Positions 26,768 to 35,469 of a DNA stretch of 64,000 nucleotides are shown here, one piece after another. How positions within the stretch are numbered: the first letter of the stretch is position 1; every line of letters starts with the position of its first letter. Below the pieces are notes generated by a model. It saw only the letters and a list, made by a program, of their open reading frames with translations. It searched no databases and was not told the origin of the DNA. This stretch comes from Jhaorihella thermophila (GTDB taxonomy: Bacteria; Pseudomonadota; Alphaproteobacteria; Rhodobacterales; Rhodobacteraceae): assembly GCF_900108275.1 (NCBI RefSeq), contig NZ_FNVD01000003.1, positions 1 to 64,000 of the forward strand, given 5' to 3'. A program made the translations under genes and the position numbers.

Positions 26768-27352
26768 TCACTCCTGCCGCAATCGCGCGCGGCTTTCGGC
26801 CCATTTCTCGACAAAGCGATCCTCGTCCCCGTAATCCATGAAATCGGCATAACGCTCATGTGTGCCCCGCAGCCGCCGGGCATGCTTGATCGGGCACCAA
26901 TAGGCCTCGGTTCGCGAGGCGACCTCGCGCACATAAGCAATCAGCCCGTTGGCATAGCCGCAATAGACGCAGTTCAGCTTCTGCAGCGCGTTCAGATAGG
27001 CCAGGTGATGGCGGTCGATGGCGATGAAGTCGCGCCGGGGCACGCGCGGGATGCCATAGACCGGAAAACAGATCAGCTGATAAAGGTTGACCGCGATGTC
27101 CAGCAGCACCAACGGCACGATCAGCCCGTAGATCACCGGCGCGGTCAGAACCACCAGCGGCCGGGTCTGCGCCAGGAAATCGCGCCACCGGATCCGCGCG
27201 GCGCGATGGCGGCGGCGCACTTCGTCCTCGAACCGAACCCGGCCGCGTTCGACGTGGATCCGCAGTGCCGCGCGCCGGGCTTCCCATTCCTCGTCCATCT
27301 GCCGTTGCAGATCGCGGATGCGGTCCCGCAGCGTCTCGATCCTGTCCGGCAT
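26768..27352 (-). CDS. Conserved hypothetical membrane protein with CxxC
   Basis: A protein of about 194 residues that I cannot name. Residues 1-60 are a charged, coiled-coil-like helix (IETLRDRIRDLQRQMDEEWE); then one long or two short hydrophobic segments (VVLTAPVIYGLIVPLVLLDI) follow, and the soluble C-terminus has NCVYCGYANG and, later, YWCPIKHARR. The C-x2-C plus a later CPIKH could bind a metal or form disulfides. The start ATG 27352 with GAGGGG before it is preferred; ATG 27388 in frame is possible. It is divergent from the haloacid dehalogenase gene. Confidence 0.65.
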   Translation of the reverse strand: MPDRIETLRDRIRDLQRQMDEEWEARRAALRIHVERGRVRFEDEVRRRHRAARIRWRDFLAQTRPLVVLTAPVIYGLIVPLVLLDIAVNLYQLICFPVYGIPRVPRRDFIAIDRHHLAYLNALQKLNCVYCGYANGLIAYVREVASRTEAYWCPIKHARRLRGTHERYADFMDYGDEDRFVEKWAESRARLRQE

Positions 27353-27450
27353 GGCCAGCCCCTCTGTCGCGCTTATCGACGCCAACATAGGCGCCCCCTT
27401 TCCCAGGGCCAAGCCCTGTGCCAATGTCGCGCCCGAAAGGGAGGAAGACG

Positions 27451-28137
27451 TTGCCCATAACCACCTGCATCTTCGACGCATACGGAACGCTGTTCGACGT
27501 CTCCGCCGCCGCGCGCCAGGCCGCGGCCGAGCCGGACTTTCCCGCGCTGGCGGACCGCTGGCCGGAACTCGCCGCCCATTGGCGCGCCAAGCAGCTGCAA
27601 TACACTTGGCTGCGCGCAATCACGAACGCGCACACCGATTTCTGGACCGTCACGCAGGAGGGGCTGGACTGGGCGCTTGAGGCGACCGGACTGGCGGACG
27701 ACGCAAGGCTGCGCGAAAGGCTGCTCGCCCTCTACTGGGAGCTTCAGGCCTACCCGGAGGTGCCCGCCATGCTGGCCGCGCTGAAACGGGCCGGGTTCAA
27801 CACCGCAATCCTGTCCAACGGCTCGCCCGACATGCTTGAGGGCGCGGTGCGCTCGGCCGGGATCGGGGACGTGCTGGACGACGTGCTCTCGGTGGAAACC
27901 GTCGGGATCTTCAAGCCCGACGCACGGGTCTATGGATTGGTGAACGACCGTTTCGGCTGCGCCAGCAAAGAGGTTCTGTTCGTGTCGTCAAACGGCTGGG
28001 ACGCGGCCTGCGCCGCAGGCTTCGGCTTCGTCTCCGCCTGGGTCAACCGCGCGGGCGAACCCGTGGACCGCCTGCCATGGAAACCCGCCAATGTCCTGCC
28101 GGACCTGACCGGCATCCCGGCGCTTGCGGGGACATGA
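27451..28137 (+). CDS. HAD-superfamily hydrolase, haloacid dehalogenase type II
   Basis: A 228-residue HAD hydrolase. The nucleophile is D9 in CIFDAYGTLFDV, motif II is ILSNGSPDML, and motif III follows as FKPDARVYG and FVSSNGWDAACAAGFG. The SSNGWD motif is typical of L-2-haloacid dehalogenases. The start is taken as TTG 27451, because GGGAGG (27440-27445) sits before it; a GTG at 27418 lacks this. It overlaps the following hydrolase gene by 4 nt. Dehalogenation of a 2-haloacid is the family activity, but promiscuous phosphatase roles are possible. Confidence 0.82.
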   Translation: MPITTCIFDAYGTLFDVSAAARQAAAEPDFPALADRWPELAAHWRAKQLQYTWLRAITNAHTDFWTVTQEGLDWALEATGLADDARLRERLLALYWELQAYPEVPAMLAALKRAGFNTAILSNGSPDMLEGAVRSAGIGDVLDDVLSVETVGIFKPDARVYGLVNDRFGCASKEVLFVSSNGWDAACAAGFGFVSAWVNRAGEPVDRLPWKPANVLPDLTGIPALAGT

Positions 28138-28967
28138 TGGCGGAGTTCACCACCTCGGACGGGCTGCGCCTGTATTACGAGGACGACGGCACCGGCCAGC
28201 CCGTGCTTTGCCTCTCCGGCCTCACGCGGAATGCGCGCGATTTCGACTTCGTCGCGCCGCACCTGCGGCATGCGCGCCTGATCCGCATGGACTGGCGCGG
28301 GCGCGGCCGGTCCGATTTCGCGCCCGACTTCATGACCTACAATGTCGGCCGCGAAGCGATGGGCGCCCTCGAACTTCTGGACCATCTGGGTCTCGAACGC
28401 GCCGTGGTTCTGGGCACCTCGCGCGGTGGGCTGGTGGCGATGGCCATGGCGGCAACCGCGCCCCAGCGGCTGGCCGGGGTGGTGCTGAACGATGTCGGCC
28501 CGGTGATCGAACCGGGCGCCATCGCCCGCATCGTGGATTACGTCGGGCGCAAGCCGGCCTTCTCCGACATGGAAGGCGCAGCGCAGGGGCTGGCCGCGTT
28601 CCACGCCGCGGCCTTTCCCGGCGTACCGATGGACCGCTGGCGCCACATGGCCGCGGCGCAATACCGGGCCACGCCCGAGGGGCTCGCGCTGAATTACGAT
28701 CCGCGCCTGCGGGATGCCCTGATCGCCCAGGCCGAGGCGGAGCCGCCCCCCGATCTCTGGCCGATGTTCGACGCCCTGGCGCCGATCCCGACCGGCCTGA
28801 TCCGCGGCGCCAATTCCGATCTTCTTGCCGCCGAAACCGTCGCCGCAATGCAGGCGCGCCGCCCCGATCTGATCACCGCCGAGGTGCCCGACCGCGGCCA
28901 CGCGCCCTTTCTCGACGAACCGCAATCCCTCGACCTGATCCACCGTTTGCTGGAGCTTGCCCGATGA
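28134..28967 (+). CDS. Alpha/beta hydrolase
   Basis: A 277-residue alpha/beta hydrolase fold protein. The oxyanion-hole region is LCLSGLTRNARDFD near residue 25, and the nucleophile elbow is GTSRGGLVAMAMA (serine in G-x-S-x-G form G-T-S-R-G near residue 100). The catalytic histidine is expected in PDRGHAPFLDEPQ near the C-terminus. The second of two ATGs at 28134/28137 is equally possible; the first overlaps the previous stop. It also overlaps the next gene by 4 nt, so the three genes form one operon. The substrate is unknown. Confidence 0.87.
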   Translation: MMAEFTTSDGLRLYYEDDGTGQPVLCLSGLTRNARDFDFVAPHLRHARLIRMDWRGRGRSDFAPDFMTYNVGREAMGALELLDHLGLERAVVLGTSRGGLVAMAMAATAPQRLAGVVLNDVGPVIEPGAIARIVDYVGRKPAFSDMEGAAQGLAAFHAAAFPGVPMDRWRHMAAAQYRATPEGLALNYDPRLRDALIAQAEAEPPPDLWPMFDALAPIPTGLIRGANSDLLAAETVAAMQARRPDLITAEVPDRGHAPFLDEPQSLDLIHRLLELAR

Positions 28968-29941
28968 CATCCATCGCCATGATCGAAGCCGCCGCCGACC
29001 GGTTACGCGGCCACGCGCGCCGCACCCCGCTGCTGACCTCGCCCTTTCTGGACGAACTCGCAGGCCGGCGGGTGCTGGTGAAGGCCGAATGCCTGCAACA
29101 TACCGGCAGCTTCAAGTTCCGCGGCGCCTGGTCGGCGATCTCGGCACTGCCCCCCGAAACCCGCCCGCGCGGCGTCATCGCCTTTTCCAGCGGCAACCAC
29201 GCCCAGGGCGTGGCGATGGCCGCGCACCTGCACGGGGTGCCCGCAGTGATCGTGATGCCCTCGGACGCGCCACGCATCAAGATCGACAACACCCGCGAAC
29301 TCGGGGCCGAGGTGGTGCTCTACGACCGCGCCACCGAAAGCCGCGAAGAAATAGGCGCGGCCTTGGCCGAAGAGCGCGGCCTGACCCTCATCAAACCCTA
29401 TGACGACCCGCAGGTAATCGCGGGCCAGGGCACCACGGGGCTGGAAATCGCCGAACAGGCGGCCGAACTGGGTGTTGCGCAGGCGCAGGTTCTCGTCCCC
29501 TGCGGCGGCGGGGGGCTGACCTCGGGAATCGCTCTGGCGCTCGAGGCGCGCGCGCCGGGGATGCGAGTACGCCCGGTGGAGCCCGAAGGCTTCGACGACA
29601 CCGCGCGGTCGCTCGCGTCAGGCCGGATCCAGCACAATGACCGGCTCATCGGCTCGATCTGCGACGCGATCATCACCCCCGCGCCGGGGCAGGTCACCTT
29701 TCCGATCCTCAAACGGCTCTGCGGGCCAGGGCTCGTGGTCAGCGAAGACGACGCCCTGCACTCGATCGCCCAGGCCTTCGCCCGGCTCAAGGTCGTCGCC
29801 GAACCGGGTGGCGCGGTGGCGCTGGCGGCGGCCCTCTTCCATGCCGACCAGATCGAGGGAGAGGCGGTCATCGCCGTCATCTCCGGCGGCAACGTGGACA
29901 CCCCTCTCTACCGCAAGGCGCTGGAACGGTTCGCCCCCTGA
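28964..29941 (+). CDS. Threonine/serine dehydratase-type PLP enzyme
   Basis: A 325-residue fold type II PLP enzyme. The Schiff-base lysine is K51 in TGSFKFRGA, the substrate loop is SSGNHAQGVA near residue 77, and the phosphate loop is PCGGGGLTSG near residue 180. It lacks the C-terminal ACT regulatory domain of IlvA, so it is the catabolic or serine racemase/hydroxyaspartate dehydratase type. Overlaps of 4 nt link it to the hydrolase and HAD genes. Together they might degrade a hydroxy- or halo-amino acid; this is only a context guess. Confidence 0.9.
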   Translation: MTSIAMIEAAADRLRGHARRTPLLTSPFLDELAGRRVLVKAECLQHTGSFKFRGAWSAISALPPETRPRGVIAFSSGNHAQGVAMAAHLHGVPAVIVMPSDAPRIKIDNTRELGAEVVLYDRATESREEIGAALAEERGLTLIKPYDDPQVIAGQGTTGLEIAEQAAELGVAQAQVLVPCGGGGLTSGIALALEARAPGMRVRPVEPEGFDDTARSLASGRIQHNDRLIGSICDAIITPAPGQVTFPILKRLCGPGLVVSEDDALHSIAQAFARLKVVAEPGGAVALAAALFHADQIEGEAVIAVISGGNVDTPLYRKALERFAP

Positions 29942-29951
29942 CCCCGCCCCT

Positions 29952-30040
29952 GCTTCTTTCTGGTGACAAATACCCTGGGGGAGCGCGAGGGGGCAGCGCC
30001 CCCTCGCCCCGGTCGGATCGGCGCAGCCGATCCGAAACCC
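29952..30040 (+). repeat. Intergenic repeat copy 5
   Basis: Reads GCTTCTTTCTGGTGACAAAT, then a GAGGGGGCAGCGCCCCCTC hairpin and a TCGGATCGGC/GCCGATCCGA hairpin. It lies between the converging ends of the dehydratase gene and a small methyltransferase gene, with its last stem 13 bp from the methyltransferase stop. Confidence 0.7.
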
Positions 30041-30052
30041 CGCGCCCTCACC

Positions 30053-30541
30053 TCAGCGCCGATACAGAAAACATCGCCCTGGCACCGCGCCGGGCGGCAG
30101 GGGCAGTTCTTCCAGAGTCTCGAAATACATCCGGTCGGAGGACACCATGATCCCGCCCGGCGCCAGCATCGGCTCGATCAGCGGCGACACCTTGCGCGCG
30201 AACGCATCGTTCTTCTGCAGATTGTGCCCGCCCAGATCGGCATGGATCAGGCTTGCCACCGGGCCGAACCTCACCAGTATGGCCGGCAGCGTCTCCATCA
30301 CGTCGCCCAGCACGGTCAGCTCCTCGGGCGGAGTCGAATCGGGATGGGACTCCACCTTGCGCTCGAACACATAGATATGGCGCCCCTCGATCTTTTCCCG
30401 CATGTGGTGATAGGTCCGCCCGTTGCCCAGCCCCAGTTCGTAGACCGGGCCGGTCATCTGCGCGGTCTCGGCGATGGCAAAATCAAGACAGGCCCTCTGC
30501 GACACCATGCGGTCGATGAACACGTCAAGTCTGGTCGGCAC
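30053..30541 (-). CDS. Small class I SAM-dependent methyltransferase-like protein
   Basis: A protein of about 162 residues. Its core is YELGLGNGRTYHHMREKI, a glycine-rich loop in the position of methyltransferase motif I, followed by a strand ending in an acidic residue (IYVFERK), and later HADLGGHN and LAPGGIMVSS. The same core (DLGLGNGRTYDHLRE) occurs in a gene inside the glycosyltransferase operon at 43930-44406, so they are paralogues. The start is taken as GTG 30541 with AGGGAAG before it; ATGs further upstream lack support. The acceptor is unknown. It is transcribed convergently with the dehydratase operon. Confidence 0.72.
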   Translation of the reverse strand: MPTRLDVFIDRMVSQRACLDFAIAETAQMTGPVYELGLGNGRTYHHMREKIEGRHIYVFERKVESHPDSTPPEELTVLGDVMETLPAILVRFGPVASLIHADLGGHNLQKNDAFARKVSPLIEPMLAPGGIMVSSDRMYFETLEELPLPPGAVPGRCFLYRR

Positions 30542-30749
30542 GGCTCTTCCCTTTCGCGGTTTGAGCCTCTCATGCCAGATGGGCGCAAAGATGTGTAGCC
30601 CATACCCCCGCAAATCCCGGAAACCCGGCGCTTTTCGCCATTTGGGGTTTGACGACACCGCCCACCACAAGCGAAGGTGAGCCAGGAAGAGGTGGGAGTT
30701 TTTCGATCAGGTCATGTCACGCAATGAACGGACAGATGGCGACGGCTGA

Positions 30750-32522
30750 ATGGCGCCCCTTCTGACAGTCGAGAATCTGACCATTGCCTTCGGCAAGGGC
30801 GAGCCGGTCGTGCGCGACGTCTCGTTCGAGCTCAACCGCGGCGAGACGCTGGCGCTGGTGGGCGAATCCGGCTCGGGCAAGACCGTGACCTGTCGCGCCG
30901 TGCTGCGCATCCTGCCCCGCGCGGCCCGGTTCCTGTCGGGGCGGATCCTGTTCGATGGCGACGAAGGCCCGCTGGCGCTGAACGAAATCAGCGAACGCCG
31001 CATGCGCCATGTGCGCGGCAACCTGATCTCGATGATCTTCCAGGAACCGATGCGATCGCTGTCGCCGTTGCACCGGATCGGCAACCAGGTGGCCGAGGTG
31101 CTCTGGCTGCACCGCGGCATGTCCGAACGCGAGGCAAAACGCGAGGTGCTGGACACCTTCCACCGAGTCGGCTTTCCCGATCCCGAACGCACCTGGCGCA
31201 GCTACCCGTTCGAGCTCTCCGGCGGCATGCGCCAGCGGGCGATGATCGCGATGGCGATGGTGGCCAGACCCGATCTGCTGATCGCTGACGAGCCGACCAC
31301 GGCGCTGGACGTGACCACCCAGGCGCAGGTGCTCGGCCTCATCAAGGATCTGCAGCGCGACACCGGGATGGCGATGATCCTGGTCACGCATGACCTGGGC
31401 GTGGTGGCCAACATGGCCGAAAACGTGGTGGTGATGTATCGCGGCCGCGTGATGGAGGAAGGCCCGGCCGAACCGATCCTGAAAGACCCGGTCCACCCCT
31501 ATACGCGCCAGCTGTTTCAGGCTGCCCCGGCGATCCCCGCCACCCCGCACCCTGTGGAACCGCCGCCCGAGGACGACCTGATCCTTCAGATGCGCAACGT
31601 CTCCAAGACCTATACCCTGCGCACCCGCAACCCGTGGAAGCCCGACATGGAAATCCGCGCCTGCCGCGGAATCGACCTCAACCTGCCGCGCGGCACCACG
31701 CTGGCCATCGTCGGCGAAAGCGGCTCGGGCAAGACCACGGCGGCGCGGATCGCGCTGGCCGCCGAACCGCCCGATCCCGGCGGCGAGGTGCTGTTCCGCC
31801 CCGAACCGGGCAGCGAACCGATCGCCGTGCACGCGCTCAACCGCGCCGCCCGCGTCGCCTTTCAGCGCGAGGCGCAGATGGTGTTCCAGGATCCCTATTC
31901 CTCGCTCAGCCCGCGCATGCGGATCGAGGACGCGCTGACCGAACCGCTTGACATCCACGGCATCGGCACGCGCGCCGAACGCCGCGAACGTGCCGCGCGC
32001 ATGCTGAAACTGGTGGGGCTCAACGCGGACATGCTGAAACGCTATCCGCATGCCTTTTCCGGCGGCCAGCGGCAGCGGCTGTCGATCGCGCGGGCGCTTA
32101 TGCTGGACCCCTCGCTTCTGGTCTGCGACGAGCCCACCTCGGCGCTGGACGTCAGCGTGCAGGACCAGATCCTGACACTGCTGGAGGACATCCGCGACCG
32201 GATGAACCTCAGCTACCTGTTCATCAGCCACGATCTTGCCGTGGTGGCCCGCATCGCCGACGAAGTGGCGGTGATGCGTCAGGGGCTGGTGGTCGAACAG
32301 GCCCCGCCCGAGACGCTGTTCTACAACCCCAAACACCCCTACACCAAGGCGCTGATCGCGGCCCATCCGACGCCCGACATCGAACGCCCGATCAATCTCA
32401 AGCTCGTCGCACTGGGGGCCGGCGCGCCCGAGACCTGGGACGAGCCCTTCCGTTTCACCGACACCGTGATACCTTCGCTGGTGGAAGTCGAACCCGGCCA
32501 CAAGGTGCGTTGCCATGCCTGA
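30750..32522 (+). CDS. Oligopeptide-type ABC transporter, fused double ATPase
   Basis: A 590-residue protein with two ABC ATPase domains, equal to DppD and DppF fused. The first has Walker A GESGSGKT at residues 38-45 and signature LSGGMRQRAM near 156; the second has GESGSGKTTAAR near 320, FSGGQRQRLSIA near 435 and Walker B LLVCDEPTSALD. It energises import through the two permeases downstream. The start ATG 30750 has no ribosome site of its own, but an 11-codon open frame at 30714-30749 stops right at it, so translational coupling is possible. It overlaps the binding-protein gene by 8 nt. Confidence 0.93.
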   Translation: MAPLLTVENLTIAFGKGEPVVRDVSFELNRGETLALVGESGSGKTVTCRAVLRILPRAARFLSGRILFDGDEGPLALNEISERRMRHVRGNLISMIFQEPMRSLSPLHRIGNQVAEVLWLHRGMSEREAKREVLDTFHRVGFPDPERTWRSYPFELSGGMRQRAMIAMAMVARPDLLIADEPTTALDVTTQAQVLGLIKDLQRDTGMAMILVTHDLGVVANMAENVVVMYRGRVMEEGPAEPILKDPVHPYTRQLFQAAPAIPATPHPVEPPPEDDLILQMRNVSKTYTLRTRNPWKPDMEIRACRGIDLNLPRGTTLAIVGESGSGKTTAARIALAAEPPDPGGEVLFRPEPGSEPIAVHALNRAARVAFQREAQMVFQDPYSSLSPRMRIEDALTEPLDIHGIGTRAERRERAARMLKLVGLNADMLKRYPHAFSGGQRQRLSIARALMLDPSLLVCDEPTSALDVSVQDQILTLLEDIRDRMNLSYLFISHDLAVVARIADEVAVMRQGLVVEQAPPETLFYNPKHPYTKALIAAHPTPDIERPINLKLVALGAGAPETWDEPFRFTDTVIPSLVEVEPGHKVRCHA

Positions 32523-34425
32523 ACGTCTGAAACCCTTTCTGCTTGTCCTCTGCGCGTTGATGCTGACGGCCCTGCCCCCGCGCGCGCAGGCGCTGGAGCT
32601 GCAGGAAAGCGCCTTCTGGCTGGACGAGGTGAAGCAGGGCCACCTGCCCCCGGTCGCCGAACGTGTCCCCGCCGAGCCGCTGGTGGTGGATCTGGAGACC
32701 AAGGGCCGCAGCTTCGGCAAACCCGGCGGCACGCTGCGCACCATGGTCACGCGCTCCAAGGACATCCGCCAGATGGTGGTCTATGGCTATGCGCGGCTGG
32801 TGGGCTATGACGAGAAATACAACCTGGTCCCGGACATTCTGAAAGCGGTGGACAATGACGGCAACCGCAGGTTCACGCTTCATCTGCGCAAGGGGCACAA
32901 GTGGTCGGACGGCGCGCCGTTCACCTCAGAGGATTTCCGCTACTGGTGGGAAGACGTCGCCAACAATCCCGAACTCAGCCCCGCGGGTCCGCCCGATTTT
33001 CTGCGGGTCGAGGGCGAGCTGCCCACCGTGACCTTTCCCGACGAAACCACCGTGGTGTTTGCCTGGGACAGGCCCAACCCGCAATTCCTGCAGTCGCTGG
33101 CGCAGGCGCGGCCGCCCTTCATCTATCGTCCCGCGCATTACCTCAAGCAGTTCCACGCCAAGTATTCCGACCCCGACAGCTTGGCCGCGGCGATCAAGGA
33201 TGCCCGGGTAAAAAGCTGGGCGGCGCTGCACAACAAGCGCGACAACATGTACAAGTTCGACAACCCGGACCTGCCGACGCTGCAGCCGTGGATGAACGCC
33301 ACGCAGGGCAAGAAGGTGCGCAACCTGTTCGTGCGCAACCCCTATTACCACCGGGTGGACGCGCGCGGCGTGCAGCTGCCCTATATCGACGTGGTCGAGA
33401 TGCAGATCGTCGCGCCGGGGCTGGTGGCGGCCAAGGCCAATGCCGGCGAGGCCGACCTGCAGGGGCGTGGGCTCGATTTCCGCGACATCTCGATCCTGCG
33501 CAAGGGGGAATCCGACGGCGGTAATTATCGGACTCTGTTGTGGAAGACCGGGGTCGCCTCGCAGGTGGCGATCTTTCCCAACCTGAACTACGCCGATCCG
33601 GTCTGGCGCGAGGTGTTGCGCGACGTGCGGGTGCGGCGGGCACTTTCGCTGGCGATCGACCGCAAGTCGATCAACCGAGCACTCTATTTCAAGCTGGCCA
33701 AGCCGGGCGCAATGTCCGTGCTGCCGCAAAGCCCGTTCTACAACCCCAAGCACCACGCCGCCTGGGCAAGCCATGACGTCGATCTGGCCAACAGGTTGCT
33801 GGACGAGGCCGGGCTGACCGGGCGCACGCCGGACGGCTACCGGACGCTGCCGGACGGGCGCAAGATGGAGATCGTGATCGAAACCGCCGGCGAACGGCAG
33901 GAGGTCGAGAACGCGCTGCAGATCATCACCGACAACTGGCGCGACGTGGGCGTGAAGCTGGTGATGCGGCCGCTGGACCGCGACATCCTGCGCAACCGGG
34001 TGTTCGCGGGAACCACCATGGCCTCGGTCTGGTATGGCTGGGACAACGGGCTGCCGCAGGTTTATACATCTCCGGCCTATGTGGCGCCCACCGACCAAGT
34101 GTTCCTGGCCTGGCCGAAATGGGGCCAGTACTACCAGACCAACGGCGCCGCGGGCGAGCCGCCCGATATGGAACCGGCGCAGCGCCTGCTGGAGCTTCTG
34201 CACCAGTGGGAGCGCGCCACCACGGACGACGAACGCGCCGCCGCGTGGCGCGAGATGCTGCAGATCCATGCCGACAACGTCTTTGCCATCGGCACGCTGA
34301 ACGAGGCGCCCCAGCCGATCGTCGTCAACAAGCGGCTGCGCAACGTGCCGGAAAAGGGCATGTGGGCCTGGGATCCGGGGGCGCATTTCGGCGTCCACCG
34401 CATGGACGAATTCTGGTTCGACTGA
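32515..34425 (+). CDS. Family 5 periplasmic substrate-binding protein of the ABC transporter
   Basis: A 636-residue exported binding protein. It starts with a signal peptide (FLLVLCALMLTALPPRAQA, cleavage near residue 26), and the mature protein carries SBP_bac_5 features: LVPDILKAVDNDGNRRFTLH, LRKGHKWSDGAPFTSEDFRY and VRRALSLAIDRKSINRALY. It is longer than DppA (about 535), as seen in the larger members of the family. Substrates include peptides, opines and sugars, so peptide import is only a default. It sits between the ATPase and permease genes. Confidence 0.9.
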   Translation: MPERLKPFLLVLCALMLTALPPRAQALELQESAFWLDEVKQGHLPPVAERVPAEPLVVDLETKGRSFGKPGGTLRTMVTRSKDIRQMVVYGYARLVGYDEKYNLVPDILKAVDNDGNRRFTLHLRKGHKWSDGAPFTSEDFRYWWEDVANNPELSPAGPPDFLRVEGELPTVTFPDETTVVFAWDRPNPQFLQSLAQARPPFIYRPAHYLKQFHAKYSDPDSLAAAIKDARVKSWAALHNKRDNMYKFDNPDLPTLQPWMNATQGKKVRNLFVRNPYYHRVDARGVQLPYIDVVEMQIVAPGLVAAKANAGEADLQGRGLDFRDISILRKGESDGGNYRTLLWKTGVASQVAIFPNLNYADPVWREVLRDVRVRRALSLAIDRKSINRALYFKLAKPGAMSVLPQSPFYNPKHHAAWASHDVDLANRLLDEAGLTGRTPDGYRTLPDGRKMEIVIETAGERQEVENALQIITDNWRDVGVKLVMRPLDRDILRNRVFAGTTMASVWYGWDNGLPQVYTSPAYVAPTDQVFLAWPKWGQYYQTNGAAGEPPDMEPAQRLLELLHQWERATTDDERAAAWREMLQIHADNVFAIGTLNEAPQPIVVNKRLRNVPEKGMWAWDPGAHFGVHRMDEFWFD

Positions 34426-34440
34426 GGCAGGGGCACAGGC

Positions 34441-35469
34441 ATGGAGATCCTTCGCTACGCGATCTACCGCTTCGGCACGATGTTGCTGACGCTTCTGGTC
34501 GCGTCGGTGCTGATCTTCATCATCATCAACCTGCCCCCGGGCGACTACCTGTCCAACCAGATCGCCGAACTCAAGGCGTCGGGCCAGTCCGCCGGCGTGG
34601 CCAAGGCGGAATTTCTGCGGCGCGAATATTCGCTCGATCAGCCGCTGTGGAAGCAATACATGATCTGGATGGGCTTCATGCCGGGGCCGCACGGGTTTTC
34701 CGGGCTGATCCAGGGCAATTACGGCTGGTCCTTCGAATTCGACCGCCCCGTGGCGGAAATCGTCGGCGACAGCCTGTGGCTGACCGTGCTGGTCAATTTC
34801 GCCGCGGTCATGTTCGTCTATGCCGCCGCCCTGCCTCTGGGGGTGCTGGCGGCGGCGCGGTCACGGACATGGGTGGACTACACCACCGCCTTCATCGGCT
34901 ATCTGGGACTGGCGACGCCGAACTTTCTGCTTGCGCTCATCATGTTCTATTACGGGCACAAGTATTTCGACCTGCCGATCGGCGGGCTGATGGACCCGGT
35001 CTATGAAGGCCAGCCGCTGAGCTGGGACAAGATGAAGTCGATCCTCATCCACCTGATCGTGCCGACCATCGTGATCGGCACCTCGGGCGCCTCGGCCATG
35101 CAGCAGCGGCTGCGCGCCAACATGCTGGACGAGCTGGGCAAGCCCTATGTGGAAACCGCCATCGCCAAGGGGCTGTCGCCGGCACGAATGCTGGCGAAAT
35201 ACCCGCTGCGCGTGGCCTTCAACCCCTTCGTCGCCGACATCGGCAACCTGCTGCCCAGCATGGTGTCGGGCTCGGTTCTGGTGTCGGTGGTACTGGGGCT
35301 GCAGACCATCGGCCCGACGCTGCTGACCGCGCTCAAGACGCAGGACCAGTTCCTGTCGGCCTTTGTCCTGATGTTCGTGGCTCTGCTCACGCTTGTGGGC
35401 ACGATGATCTCGGACATTCTTCTGGTGATGCTCGATCCCCGCATCCGGTATGAGGGGCGCGAGGCATGA
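34441..35469 (+). CDS. ABC transporter permease, DppB-type
   Basis: A 342-residue inner-membrane permease. It has the N-terminal helix MLLTLLVASVLIFIIINL, about six helices in all, and the EAA-like coupling loop around YVETAIAKGLSPARMLAKYP (near residue 235), where cytoplasmic ATPases dock. It pairs with the second permease, which it overlaps by 4 nt. It starts 15 bp after the binding-protein gene. Confidence 0.93.
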   Translation: MEILRYAIYRFGTMLLTLLVASVLIFIIINLPPGDYLSNQIAELKASGQSAGVAKAEFLRREYSLDQPLWKQYMIWMGFMPGPHGFSGLIQGNYGWSFEFDRPVAEIVGDSLWLTVLVNFAAVMFVYAAALPLGVLAAARSRTWVDYTTAFIGYLGLATPNFLLALIMFYYGHKYFDLPIGGLMDPVYEGQPLSWDKMKSILIHLIVPTIVIGTSGASAMQQRLRANMLDELGKPYVETAIAKGLSPARMLAKYPLRVAFNPFVADIGNLLPSMVSGSVLVSVVLGLQTIGPTLLTALKTQDQFLSAFVLMFVALLTLVGTMISDILLVMLDPRIRYEGREA

